This document shows, piece after piece, positions 12,501 through 28,156 of a DNA stretch of 64,000 nt. The DNA lies in assembly GCA_001970855.1 (NCBI GenBank), contig LSSN01000315.1, positions 2,863 through 66,862 of the forward strand, read 5' to 3'. The notes beneath the pieces are model-generated. The model saw only the letters and a program-made list of their open reading frames with translations. It was not told where the DNA came from and ran no database searches. A program made the translations under genes and the position numbers. Every line of letters starts with the position of its first letter. Within the stretch, counting starts at the first letter, position 1. Origin of the DNA: Smittium culicis. Taxonomy: Eukaryota; Kickxellomycota; Harpellomycetes; Harpellales; Legeriomycetaceae.

Positions 12501-15500
12501 ATAAAAAATTATTAAAAAATTTTTCATTTCATTTTATTGGTCTTTTTTTTCAAATGTATGAATTTGTTTAATTATAGAATAAACATTTTAACTTTAAGTT
12601 GCCAATACTTATATACAGGAAATACATATTGCTGCCATTACAAGCCCCAAATTAATTTTTCTTATGAAATAAAATAATTATTGATTTTCGAATATCAGCT
12701 TAAAAAATTATCTAATTAATATCATATAGTAAAATTAACTGTGTTAGTTATTATTATAGATATATAGATTAAAAGATTTTAATTAGCATAAACTATAATT
12801 TCTAAGAAAGTTATCAATTTTATTATCTGTTTTTTTTTTCTAGCTTTGATTTATTCGTATAGGATTTAATTAGCTTCAAGGGAGTAAATCACTCTATATC
12901 TCATATATCGTCATATTTAGATAAGAAGATTTACCCCTAAACGCTTTACGTTATTTTAAATTAAAATATTTAAAAATTGAATCACTAATCCTTCAAATAA
13001 ACACATCCTCGCCTACTAGCTCACATAACAAATTTATATTTCTTCATCGAATCAATGATATTCAAATAAGTTAAAGCATAAAAAAATCGAAATTTTCAAC
13101 TTCAATCTCGGTGTTGGCTACCTGAGATAAATCTTAGAAAGCTTGTACTCTAGCATACCCTAAAATTCAATAATATAGAGATTATTAGTTTACATTTAAC
13201 TTAATGACGATTCTAGACTAGATCCTGTTAAAATAATTAAATCTGATTTATACCTGTGAAAATCTACTACAATGATATAAACTCAAAATAAAAATATAAA
13301 AATATGTCAAAAGTACAATGTAATGAGAGAAAAAAAATTAAAAACAAAGAAAATTTTATTTAAATTAAAAAATAGTTATAATTTTGAATCAATAGATATT
13401 TCCTAAAAAATGAGATAAAAAAATATAAAATTCAAGAATAAAGAACAAAGTAAAAATTCAGAAATTTTTTTACTATAATTTTAATCAAAAATTATATAAG
13501 AAAAAAACCTGAATTAATCTATTAAGTTAAATATTTTTTTAGAGATAATAAAATTCACTTGAAATAAAAAATTTTTGTAAATCAATTCTATTAAAAAAAA
13601 CGGACTAGCTTACAAATGAAAAATAAAGTTAAAGTTAGTTTTTATTATTAATTTTCTGAGATAAAAATCAAAAGAGAAACAAAAAAACGTAACGCTCAAG
13701 AAAATTTACGAAACTGTAATTGATAATTAGCTCATATTAAATGCTTAATATTTTTAAAACAAATAATACAAATAGAAAATCTAAAAGATCAAATTTATTA
13801 CCAACGGCCCAAGCTTCTAAGCACGTTTAGCTAAAATTTGTTATAAGCAGTTTTTTTTTTGAGAAAAAGCACTAATTAATATTATAACCTATTGAAAATT
13901 ATATTTAGACTTTATATTATAAATCATACTAACCAACTTAAAATACTCTAAATATCTATAGTTGAAAATAAAGGTAAAGTATATATTATTTACTACACAA
14001 TTATGTATTAAAAACTCTTTTTTTATTATTGCTATAATCTTTAATATTTTATATGAAGCTGATTACATGATATCTAAGGAAATATATCATAGACATATAT
14101 CTTTCATGAAAAGAAAAAAACTAACCTCTTTTAAATCCGTTAGATGGAGAGAGTATGTTTAAAATAAATACAAATATTTTTTAAGGTGTAAAATTTTAAA
14201 ATTGAGAGACATGCGAGTAGAATAAACAAATAAGAAATCTTTATAATCGACATTACACTTTAGACATATTTAATATGTAAATAAACTAAAAAATAGCCGA
14301 AATCTTTATAAAAACAATAATTGATAATCAAAAAATAGCAGTATATAGATTTTTTTAATTTAGAAAATAATCTACTTGAGTAGAATCATTTCATATTTTC
14401 ATCATCGTGCACATACTTCAAAAATGACATTTTTATTAATAATAATATGAACGATACAATAGAAAAGTCTTGAAATTTATTTTACGATTTTATTGATAGG
14501 AAATTTTTATTTTGAAAATAAATAATAATTAAAAGAAGTAAAATAACCATAGCCTATTCATCAATATGCTTTTTAACCATAGCAATATATTGTACATATT
14601 AATTGAAATATAAAGTTATTATTCATTTATATTTTTTTTATGAAAATTCTTAAATAGGCCTAAAAATAACTATTTAGAAAATTCCTATATATAAAATCAG
14701 TTTTTCTAGATTGATATATATTAGCTTGAGTTATCAATATAATGATACACTGCAGGTGATGATTAAAATAGTAAATCATTGCTTTACCGATATTTATCGA
14801 TAGATAATGGCGCACGTAAAGATAAAAATCACAGATAACTGGATTAAACTGATATTAGAGAACTACATTTAATATTAAAAATTACTACATGGTGTGCACA
14901 TATTTAAAGCTAATAAAAAAAGTGATACTTACCTTTTTCAAAATATTTACCTTGTATAATACACATTTTTTCTAAAATAAGCACACTTTTATCAGATAAA
15001 AATATAAAATTACATGCAAATTTATTTTTTGATCATATCAAATTCTTTCATATTGTAATCAGAAAAAATATAAATGAATATGTTTAAACAATGAAAAAAA
15101 TTATTTATAAAAACGCATTAGCTATATTTAAAAAAAAATAAATTATAGTATAAACATAAAATATTTTATAGTCGATATAATTTTTTTTGCATCTCAAACC
15201 TACACTCCACATCAATAATATAAAAAGAAGTGGAATGAATATGCATTTTTTAACTATTTATCGATGTAAAAATCCTACTCGCGAAGAGTAAATATCACTG
15301 AGGTTCTATGCTATTACTTTATGTTCGTATTATTTGTGTAATCATATATTTTTTAATCAAGATATATATGTACACAATTACTTATTTTAAATTGAAGCTT
15401 CCCTAAGATCTACCAAATAATATTTATTCACAATAAATATATATAATCATTTAAATAAAAATCTATAAAACTAACATTAAATAAGTAGTTTTTGGATATA

Positions 15501-18500
15501 CTTGAACCCACAATAAGCGCTATGGTTAATCGTATAAGATAAATATTTTCTTTCAATAAGCTCAATAATATAAAACTGAAGAATTAAATTCCAATAAATA
15601 TAATATACATTCATGTGGAATTAATTAACTATTTATAAAGCACAAATACAATTTGGAGAAATAAAGGCTTTTTTCTTTAAAATAAAATAGTTAAACGTTG
15701 GGGTATTAATATAATTTCAGTTAAAAGCCATAAATAAACATGATTTCAAAAAATACAAAATTCAATGACGAAAAATTCAAAAAAATATGAAAGTGTAAAG
15801 TTTTTATCATTAAATCTACATAAAAACTTTAAATATATAATATAAAAATTATTTAGAAGTTTTCATATTTTTTTTTGTAAAATTTGCTTTGAGAAAATAC
15901 AAACCAAGATGAAAAATTTATTATATAGCAATTATATCACATATATAGCGTATTTTATATTAAATCTAATAAAAAAATCCGATACTTGATTAGCTGAATT
16001 ATTGTTGAAATTAAATTTAATACTACAATTTAAAAAAAAATTTTACTCTTGAAGTGTAAACCTACATTTAATATAAATCTAATTATAATGACTTTGTTTA
16101 TTAAGACATAATATAATTATATAAGTGATTAAATTAGAAAAATACTTTCCAACACAATTAATCTTATAACTATATATTTTATCTGTTTTTTTTCTCGCAA
16201 TAATTAGCTATAAATTTACCCTTCACTTTATATATATCAAACTCGTATTCTAAAATAATCGATATAATAAAATTTATAATATATGATTCAAAAATATCTT
16301 GAAATTGAAATTTTAAACTCGATTTAAAATATAATTCGGTTCGTTCTTTATAAGATATATTATATTAGCTCGGTTTTTTACCGTTTATGATTTATAAACT
16401 AAAATAATGTATAGTTATTGGTATGAAATATAATTAAAATTTTTTAAGTATGTATTGTTTGATTATTCTAATGTAAAAAATTTAATGTTTTATATAATTA
16501 TATTAATAGAAAATTTTAAAGAAATTTCTATAACTTGTCTATGGAGCTACAAAAATCGTTTATTTATTTTTCATTTTTAACATTTTTTCATATCCAATAA
16601 AATTGGTAAATTAAATCTATATTCGCAAATAAATTTATTTAACTGGTGTTAAAAAGATGAAGAATTATTTCTTATTATTATTTTTATGAATTAAAAGGAT
16701 TTAGCAAAAAAAAAAAAAATTCAAAAAAATTCAAAAATAGTATTTTAAATTTAAGAGCTGTTTTAAAAATAATAAAAATGCAAAAAAATTATGTTTTTAA
16801 ATCTAAATAAATAGGAATACCGTGTTAGAAAAATTGATATTTTAGTTCTATAAATTTGAAACATATACAAATTATGGTCAGATTTCATTGAAACTTTAAT
16901 TTTGAAATTAATATAAAGATATTTATTCATAATAATTTTCACAAGTTAAACAATATAGCCAAAAGTTTGGGGAAAAAAATCATAAAACAGGTTTACAAAA
17001 AATTTTACAAAATATACTATAATTTTAAATGAACAGTATAAGGTAAATTTTTATGAGGATTTTATAATTCCTCTCCTTTTTATACTATTAAAGAATCCGA
17101 TTAATATCTAATGATTTATTATTAACTAAGATTTGTACTATACTATATTAGATTATTCAAAATTGAATTTATATTTAGTAAATAATATCTATTTTTAGAT
17201 ATTCTGTATTTTTATATCAGAATTGTATCGAGTTCAAGCATATTGAATTTCAGTAGAAATAGCCGGAAAATAAATTAAAATGAGATATATTAAGCCTTAA
17301 ATGAGATATCTAAAGTTGGATTATATTATGTAGATGAAATTATCATTTTATTATTAGTTTTTAAAATCCACAGCTTCATTTTTTCTAATTTAATATTAGC
17401 TTTTATAGAAAATAAATTAAAATATTTCAAGTTCTGGTATTACTTGTTAAAATTGAATTTTTTTAGCATTATTTGAAATTATTTTATCAATCATTATTCG
17501 CTTATAAAATGTCATCTATTTAAAAAATTTGTGTATAACAGTCGGAGAAAAGTAAATAGTATGGATTCTGTCTATTTTAATGATATTTTCCGGATACATT
17601 TAGAATATTTAGATTAGTTATTGGCAGAATTATTGTGATTTAATCTCTATATTGAGTCCAAAATATATAAATAGATAAAAATTCTATTTATAATTTCATT
17701 CATAAAGTTATATTCCATTAGAAATAATTAATTTTTGTGTTATTTACTATTTTAAAAAAACAATTTTTGTATCCTAAAAAAAAGAATTCATTAGCAAAAA
17801 AAACGTTGGTTTAGTTTAATTTTTATATATTGAATTAATCATAACATAATATTTTGAAAGCTATATTATAATTTAAACACCAAAAATTGGGTGGAAATGG
17901 AGCCATGATTCAGAAAAACAATAATTTAATTGATTATAAGCTTTATTTTATAATTCTGGATGATGTACTATGGAATCTAATATTTTTTTATATGAATCGT
18001 AGAATTTTTAGTAGCAATTTTTTGCTATTAATTAGAAATTTAAACAATATTACAAAAATATTAGTTTTAGCTTCACTAGGATTATAATAAAATATTTCAA
18101 TAATAAATTTAGTTGAAATTAATATTTTTATTTAAATAGATAAATTAATCATTGATCGTATAGATGATTTTTTGTAATTTATTTAATTATGTATATTCAT
18201 TTATAAATATTTTAGTTTTCACAAATTTTCTTTATAGATTTATAATATATTATAAATTTTATTAAATGAAAGCAAAGATTCACACGAAAATATTTTTAAT
18301 ATCTGGTATTTAGTAATTAATTTTTATAAATTTACAAAAGTCCATAATTTTATAAATATTTTTTTAATAAATCGATTTTTAATTTGCTTTATTCACGATT
18401 TAAATTATTAATTTATTTCTCCGTAGTACCAAAAATAAAACATCAAATATTATTTATAAAAATTTTTTAAATTAAATGAAACTGTAAAATTATTTTGAGA

Positions 18501-18700
18501 TTATGTACTGTCTAAATACATTAAATTTTGACAATTTAAAAATATAGTCATCAAAAAGATCTAAAAATGCTTTTAATAGTTATTTTTTTGTTATTTTTTT
18601 AATCACGGAATTTTATTGGTACGATAACAATAATAGAAAATACGCGGTAAATAAACTAAAAAAATAGAAATTCGGTGCAAGGCATAAAAAAACTAATATT
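3568..18700. other. AT-rich gene desert, part 1
   Basis: About 15 kb of very AT-rich DNA with homopolymer runs and TA-rich stretches, for example an alternating TA run near 7,471-7,486. The longest frames (60-90 residues) are full of K, N, I, F and Y, lack family motifs, and look like chance readings. I see no tRNA, rRNA or supported gene. One short interval (3,867-4,016, minus) reads as protein-like text and is listed separately. Confidence 0.75.
3867..4016 (-). pseudogene. possible short coding relic of unknown origin
   Basis: In this otherwise random AT-rich stretch, one minus-strand frame reads as ordinary protein text of about 50 residues with a single internal stop. It includes ILECVSEIYIER, then after the stop LALFGGSKIEYYPGADEVTE and a polar tail. 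The local base composition is less AT-biased than its surroundings. No start codon, family motif or splice context is evident. It may be a leftover of a mobile element or of a lost gene upstream of the MFS transporter. Confidence 0.3.
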
Positions 18701-19215
18701 CTAATACTAATAAATTCCTCTGCCGGTCTACCGGCTGCGTACCTAAAGGGAAATGGGATCAATCTACCAACCGAAAGATCCACCCAGGCATTGCTTCAAG
18801 TAGGCTGGATGACTGAAGTTACAAGCAGTCATGGAATTAAGCTCGTTCCAACAAAATTGAATTCGTTGAGATCATTGAGCTCCTAGTCAGAGCCTACATC
18901 TAATAGGATTAATAAAAAAAATAGGCTCCTACACAAGCGTGGGAATGATAAACCTTGCTCTCCTGAATAAGCTGCTAAACGGCTGAGTTCTGTAATGCTG
19001 TCGAACGCTGGACTTGTGCACATATAATGTCTCAGACTGTGCTAAACGAATCGGTTCCTCCTTTTTCATGATGTTCCTCCTCTGGAATCGCTGTCCTCCG
19101 AATCGCTGGGCGTTGCCTTCACTATCCCCGACCAAGGATAGTGCAACGCTGTGTGAAATTTTAGTATAGAGCATTTAGAAAAGTACACTACTTAGGCCCC
19201 TAAACCACGGCAAGG
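18700..19215. other. GC-richer island inside the gene desert, unidentified
   Basis: About 500 bp with roughly balanced base composition stand out sharply from 15 kb of AT-rich DNA on either side. The plus strand reads as protein-like text for about 50 residues (including GLPAAYLKGNGINLPTER and then LLQVGWMTEVTSSHGIKLVP) before stops. An 81-residue frame is also open on the minus strand (18,929-19,174, MLYTKISHS start). Neither matches a family I recognise. The abrupt composition change suggests a fragment of an inserted element or a displaced gene segment. Confidence 0.5.
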
Positions 19216-22208
19216 TATTACACTCTTAGGAGAACTAAAAATCGACAAAATGAATTTTTTTAATTATTATAATTATGATACTCAAAAAAAATATTATAAA
19301 GCGATAAATTATTATCTAAATGAACTATATTGGTATTTACAATTAAATAAAAAAAAGGATTAGATATAAATCAATATTTTCCATGTTTTAATTCTATAAA
19401 AAACAACACATTTTTATACATTATAACATTCTATCGTTATTATATAAAATAAATATTTTTTTCATAATGCTAAAAAATTATATATTTTGCAGTGTAGAAT
19501 TTATGATAACGGTTCTAGATTAATAAATTGACAAATAGAAGTAATTATTAATCAAGTAGATAGTTTATTCCAAATAAATTTCTTACTTGCTGTTATATAG
19601 CTGAATGAAGAGAATAACGATATTAAAAGATGGTTACCTCTCATTGAAAAAGGATTCAAACATTTATTTTTAGATTTTAAATTTCATTTATATTTCTAAA
19701 AATTTTTTGGTAAATACAAGAAAGCAATATAACATTTAAGGGAAAGATATATTACATGAGTTTAGATATAAAAAATCCCCTGGTAATTAAAGCTATTTAA
19801 AATACGAAAAATACGGAACGCGAAATGAAAGTATGAAATCTATTTATGTAGCAAAAAATTTAATTAAATAACATCATCTTAGAAAAGAGTTGTATTTTTA
19901 TAATTATAAAATTGCACCTTTTAAGTAAATATTTTTATATTATAGCTAGTGGCTATATAAAGATGCTAAGGAATAGAAAATGCTAAATTTATTTATATAT
20001 TTATAAGAAATTGAATATGTGAATTTTGATTTTTTATATCTAGATAATTATTAAATAAACCTATTTAAAATCAAAAAATTATTCATTTAACCCATTATAT
20101 ATCATTTTAGAGTTACATTGACAAACTGTATGTAGATTGTGATTTATCAAATTCCATTATATTTTTTGTTATTTTATTTAATTTTTTTATAATTAGATAG
20201 TATATAATATTAAAGTTTAAACTTATCAGTAAAAATTTTTGAAATTATAATTGAAAAAATAAATACATTAAAATAATTTTTTATTTTTTATAACTAGTTG
20301 ATTAATTAAGGATAAATTTAATACTTAGTTAACTATTTGATTGTTTTCAATTTTATTATTATTTGGGTATAATTTTGATTAAAATTGTGCAAATAATTAT
20401 ACTTTTAATAACACCTTGATTGATTTCATAGGTTTTAACTTTTCACAGATAAAATACGATCTTCACATACAGTATCGGAAAAAAAGTTTATATTTTAAAT
20501 TTCTTACTGCTTTTTGAGTAAACTATGATAGAAACAACTATTTTATATTCATTAAAATCTTAATTAATTATAATTTTAAAGTTTCATACCAATTGCGTTT
20601 ATATTAAACTAAAAAAAAGTCACAAGACAAAAAAATAATAAAATAATAATAAAAATTTACCATTTATCTATTTTTTTCATTGTTAATTATTCTTTTATTT
20701 AAACCCTTCCAGGTATAGTTGGTTTTTTTTTTTGAGCTGCCATAATTATCCAAAAAAAATTTAATAAAGTCAAATTTGACCAAAATGTTTTATTGAATAA
20801 TTAAAATAAAATATCAAATATTTAAAAAATGCCACTTTGCTATATTTAATTATGATTTTTAAATAAGTATAAGATGGCCCCCTTATTATAATTAAACTCA
20901 TGTTTATATACCAATAAATTCGATAATTAAAAAAAAAACTTTTTCTCCAGAAAGAGCTAAAAACAAAATCACCTATTATATCCTTCATATGTGCATTTTA
21001 CTTGTATAATTCGCATAGATTTTAGTTCAATAAATTTTTTTGATAAGCTCCGAAGAATATTATTTTGATCTCCAAAATTTTAATCCAATTAAAAATAATT
21101 TTGATGCTTCTAAATTAACTAAAAATCTTTATTTTTTTTCAAAAATTTAAATTAATTATTAATACCTAGAAAAAATGACAATAGATGATATTAAATAGCT
21201 TGACTTTAACATTCTTAAAGAAAATTATATATAGATTTATATAAGTAGGTATGATTTTTATGTAGGAGTAAAGCTTAATCTTATCTTATCGATTGAAGTT
21301 GATTGAGCAAAGAAGTGAGATTTATATAATACCTTGATATTCTCATGCGCATATCTAGAACTCAATATAAAAAATTATCAAAATTAGATTTAGAAATAAA
21401 ATCAATAAACAATACACTTGCCATTAAGCCCCTTAGTGAATCGAATTCATATTATTTTAATAGAATTTTAAAGTACATATCCTCGATTAATGCTCAAGCA
21501 AATCACATCTTAATTAACTAATTTTGGTTTAATCATAAATAAATACTTGTTTCCAGTTATTTAGCGATATTTTTTGTGTTTATTATTTTTTTCAAAATCA
21601 AACCTAGAATTTAAACGTCTTCTTACTATTTAAGATAGATATTGCAAAAAAAAGCACACAAATACCATCTTTTCTTAGATAGTAGAAGATGAAGCGGTTC
21701 TTTCATGACTTTTTTGAAGATTAATCCCAATTTATCCATAATTTTTGCTGCGTGAGAAATCTTTCTGCTCAAATTAAATCAATTAAAAGTATTCGGCGAT
21801 GTATTCTATGAGAAATATTGTTTAAATTCAATTTTATTTTGAAACTGATATCTAATTTTACGTTTAAAATTTATCAATATTTTAATATATTCCCATTTAT
21901 CTGATATAACACTAACAGAATATTCTGATCTCAATAGAGATTCAGATTTACTATGATAGCTTTAGCTTTAACCAATTGAAAAAATTATTTAATATATTTG
22001 ATAAATTAAAATAAAAAATCGTAAGTATTTAATTTAGTGATTATAACATTTTTTTAATTTATGAAAAAAAATTCAACTAAGAGTTGGTAAAATTCTTAGA
22101 TTTTTTTTGGAGTTTGTTTATTATCCCAAAATATACACAAAAAAGAATAAATTTAATATTGATTTATTTTATTATGTAGTTAATTTGGAAGCTTAATTAA
22201 CTCCAGAA
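19216..22208. other. AT-rich gene desert, part 2
   Basis: AT-rich DNA without a supportable gene. Frames such as 20,770-20,988 (minus) are composed almost entirely of AT-rich codons and show no motif. Confidence 0.7.
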
Positions 22209-22369
22209 CCTTGAAACAATGACCAGTGGGTATGGATCTGCTATAGCGGCGGAGAGGGGTCAGTTGAAAAATTATTTTTGTAATATTTTTTTATCTTTTT
22301 AAATATTTTTTTAGTTTTTTGATTGCTTTTAAATTATATTTAATAAACTATCTGAGACAAAAAAAAAAA
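22209..22369 (+). repeat. solo copy of the structured inverted-repeat family
   Basis: Starting at CCTTGAAAC, this segment repeats both arms of the 38,575-39,231 element: a GC-rich head of about 60 bp (AGTGGGTATGGATCTGCTA, then GCGGCGGAGAGG), a GTTGAAAAATT step, an AT-rich body, and a TTTAATAAACTATCTGAGA tail followed by poly-A. Only one arm is present and no inverted partner is visible within several kb, so it is either a solo arm or a deleted copy. The hairpin in the head is weakened here by a T at its first paired base. Confidence 0.75.
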
Positions 22370-25300
22370 TTAAATCAAGAAAAAAAATTGAAATTTTGAA
22401 ATTTATTAAATATGCTGAAGTATTAATCACATTTTATATTAACTAGAATTATTTATCTGCATTTGATGTAATTTAGGGTTATTACATAGTGCTTGAACCT
22501 ATAATAATATATCAAAATATAATATTAATGGAAAAAATGTGATATTTCTCAAATATAATATCTTAATTTTGATTAGCTCATTACAAAATAACTAACCATT
22601 CTTGATTTTAGAAAAAAAAATAAAGTTGAGCCATGTAAATTGATGTATGTCATAAAAAAAGAATATATACAAATTTTATTTTTTCATAAATTAAAATAAT
22701 GAACGAGTGAATGCATATGATGTAAATTTAGAGGTATGTATAAAATTTTAAAAAAAAAAGCTAAGAAAAATTTAAAAGTGAGTAATAAAACGTAAAAAAC
22801 AAATATTGTTTTATCAAATTAAAAAACTTTTAAATAACCTAATATAATTATATAATTATTTTTGTATGAAAATTAACTATATCATCTGAATATTCAAAAT
22901 AATTAATTAATACAACCAACAAATTTATATCAAAAAAGTAAAAAATAACTAAAAATAAGTTATAAAAATCCTAAAAATAGCAATAAACAGCCATATTTAA
23001 GCCAAATGAAACTTTTTATAGATTTTCCTTTAGTTTAAATGTAATATAACTGACATAAGTTAATTATATAGCATTAAAACGGTGATTAAGATGATAAATA
23101 CTTTGACTTGCATCTAAAGTTACTGGAGTTCCAAAATAAACTTTTGGATATTATGCGTAAAAAAACTGAAAGTTTGTTACAGTTAGTCCTTCATTCCGAG
23201 CCAGAAGGAAAAAAAATCTCAAATAAAACTTTGAAGTTTGCTTTATTATCCGTTGTATGAAAGATGACCTCAACATTAGATCTGAAGAATTTTCAGTAAA
23301 AAAATAGATTCGTTAGAAAAAAAAAAACTTTTAATATAGTAGGGATATTATTAAAAGTGATTAGCGACGTAGAAGCAAGATTTGAAAATATCTTTATTTG
23401 ATTATGATAATGTTCTGAGATTACGCAAATTATTCAGGGCGTCAATTAATTAATCTAAGTGGTTCATAAAAACGTTAATTGCTCAAATGAAACAAATAAT
23501 AATAATTTTAAGGCATTTTAAAGATATTAATATTTTAAATGAAGTTTTGTCTTGATTACTGAATAAATTATCTGAGAAAGTAAGTGCCGAAGGGCTAAAA
23601 TCAAGTAGTGGGACATTATTAATCGAAAATAGGTTGAAATTTTAGTAATTATATAATGATATAATGATATAATCAAAGTTCTTATAAATTCGAAAATATA
23701 TCACTAAAATCTCAGAAATCAGTAAAGATTTTTCATATAAGGAATTTTATGAAATAGCAAGATATTGACTGTAGACATAAAATAAGGCTGATAAAGAATT
23801 AAAATTTAAATAGTTCAATTAACATACTTTATTAATCTTCACAGGACTCACAAAAATCGAATAGATAATTTATAATGGTAATTAATAAAGAAAAACCAGA
23901 AAAAAGGATAAGAGAAGTAACTGTATTTTAAAAATTACGCGCTTAAGAATAGATCTTATAAAACTTTACAAGACAATTAAAGGTCATCGAAAGTACAGTA
24001 TTTAGTATTTATAGTTTCTACAGAACCAAAAACATCAAGTAAAATATTAATTCAAGCTGCAGATAAAATTTCCAAATCATTCTGTTATTATTACTAAAAT
24101 TATTATTACTAAAAACAACTAATTAAAATATTAGAATATATAAATCCAAGCTTTCTATATACATGAGGAATCATTGCGAATTATCTGATATTTTATGAAA
24201 CTATATAGAATAAGAAATAATAGCCCAAATTACCTACCCTAATATTTTAGATATATCTAAATTGGAAATTTTCGATACTTTCAAAAAAAATTCAGGTTAT
24301 TATAGGTGTGAAAATAATGAACGAAGCGAGTTGAATAATATTATTGCAGGTAAAAAATGTATTAATCAATAGCGAGATTATTAAAGATGTGTTTAGATAA
24401 AAAATTATTTTGGTTATTATGCGTATAGAAAGTGGATGATTGTATTTTTATTTTCATATGTTATTATACTGTATTATATACAGCCAATATATAAATAATA
24501 TAACTTATTAAAATAGTATTTATTTAGAAACTAGTTTGTATACATGTGTGAGCTATTAGCAAGTTCTGTGGTAAATGTAAAGTAGAGATGTTTTTGTAAA
24601 CAAAGACAATTAAAGAAGAATCAAATCTCGTTCAAGAAATTTCTCAAAAATTAGTGTAGATGGAGACCATAATAGATGTGGAATGGAGCCTGAAAGTAAT
24701 TAGTGAGTAAATTTAGGTTATAATAAACAAAGAATTTTAGACGCTATTTTTTGTGTGGTGTGTGTATGTAAATATGAATATCGGGAGGTTATATAAGCTA
24801 TTATCGAAATTATATCCATATATGGTTTGCCAAGAAAGAAAAAGCTGATATTCTAAATCATGTGTTGATGAAATTTTAAGTATGTCTTAGCTAGTATGGA
24901 TTGGTAGGAATGAGAAGGGTGAGGGTGTTTATATTGTATACTTTTGGTTGTGGGCTGATAGGGATATTCTAATTTAACTAGTGTTTTTCAGTAAAGATTG
25001 GTCAAGATATCAGTTAAAAAGTATGAGCGAATGTTATATAAGATATTTATTACAAATTCTATTCATGCAGAAAAAGTTCATAATAGTAAATTTTTTATGC
25101 ATTGCATGAGATTATGAGGCGTAGTGTATTGTGTTTGGTTGTGATTATTACAAGTACATACATTATATATTTGGAAATGTTTGCTCAGCTATGAATTTAT
25201 TGCACTATTCTGTAGATAAATATTAGTAAATTTTTGGATTGCAAAAAAATTAGGATATGATAGCGAAAATTATATCGTGGTAGATCATTTTTGGTATTGA

Positions 25301-25783
25301 GGGAATAGGAAAGGGGCGAATATATTGTGTGTGAAATATATTCTAAAATTTTATAGCGGTAATAAACTGCAGTATCATATTACATTTATTTGTACGTCAG
25401 ATACAAAATGTATTTATTATCAGTTCATGCAATTAATTGGCCCGAAGCGAATATAGGGCGAATGAGTGTTGAACGAATAAGATCTAAGTGTTTTTTTGAT
25501 TTAATTTGATATGATGAAATGTTTTTTTTTTTTTTTTTTAAATGTCACACAAAATATTTTTTTTCGTTTTTACTGAAAAAGTTTTTAATTTTATTCTATT
25601 GATAATTTGGATTATTTATTTATTTATTTTTTAATTCAAAAATTATAAGAAATCGATCCAAAGCGAGTATTTTTTGAAATCGTAATTAGTTTAATAGTGT
25701 TTTGTAAATAAACTTCTTTCTTTCTTTAAAATAAAAAAAAATTGGTTTTTATCTAACTGTCTGAGATATACAAACTGAATACA
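22370..25783. other. AT-rich region upstream of RVB2, possibly holding a decayed element
   Basis: No intact gene is seen. Between about 23,100 and 24,700 the base composition is slightly less AT-biased. Short plus-strand readings look protein-like between stops (for example STEPKTSSKILIQAADKISK near 24,010-24,080), as expected for an old, broken element. Between 24,400 and 25,500 the plus strand turns G-rich, foreshadowing the G-rich RVB2 gene. A TTTCTTTCTTT/T-rich stretch near 25,700 precedes the RVB2 start. Confidence 0.4.
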
Positions 25784-27631
<1,848 letters not shown>

Positions 27632-28156
27632 AAAGACTTATTTTTATTTAGTTATTTATCTTTTTGTTAGTTATTTTTCTAATGGTAATAATGATATGAT
27701 AGTCTTTTGTATGAATGTTTTGAGATTGTATTGGTCTGTTTCTGAATTATGGGTGGGATAGTTGTCATTTGAGATAATTATGGACGGTTGGTGAATCATG
27801 CATATATTATTATGGTGCTGAAATTAGACATTTGAGTTTGTTTACGTATCCGACGATTACATAATCAGCATCAGTGTGATTACATAAAACGTAAACAAAG
27901 TCTAAAACAGACTATATTCAGTTGGGGGAGGGGGGGAGAGAAGTGGGCAGAAATCAATAGCGCATTTTTAGGCGACAGTAAACTTGATAGAGCTAGGGGG
28001 AATGTCGAATTAGCGGCCATATATGCATAGCCCTTTTTGTTTTTATCACTGCATCTTTTCGGACCCTTAGCACTCGCTAGCATTCAAATTTAAGTACAGT
28101 TCTTAATACTTGTAAGTGTGGATGTGTTTGCTTATAAATGTAGACAAAGATTAGAT
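27632..28156. other. intergenic region 3' of RVB2
   Basis: This stretch holds the RVB2 3' flank and a G-rich run near 27,924-27,940. No gene is supported; the 67-residue minus frame at 27,880-28,083 has no recognisable motif. Confidence 0.6.

Noticed and set aside
8210..18087. Small plus-strand frames of 60-70 residues in the desert
   Set aside because: Rich only in K, N, I, F and Y, no motifs, no start context; expected by chance at this AT content.
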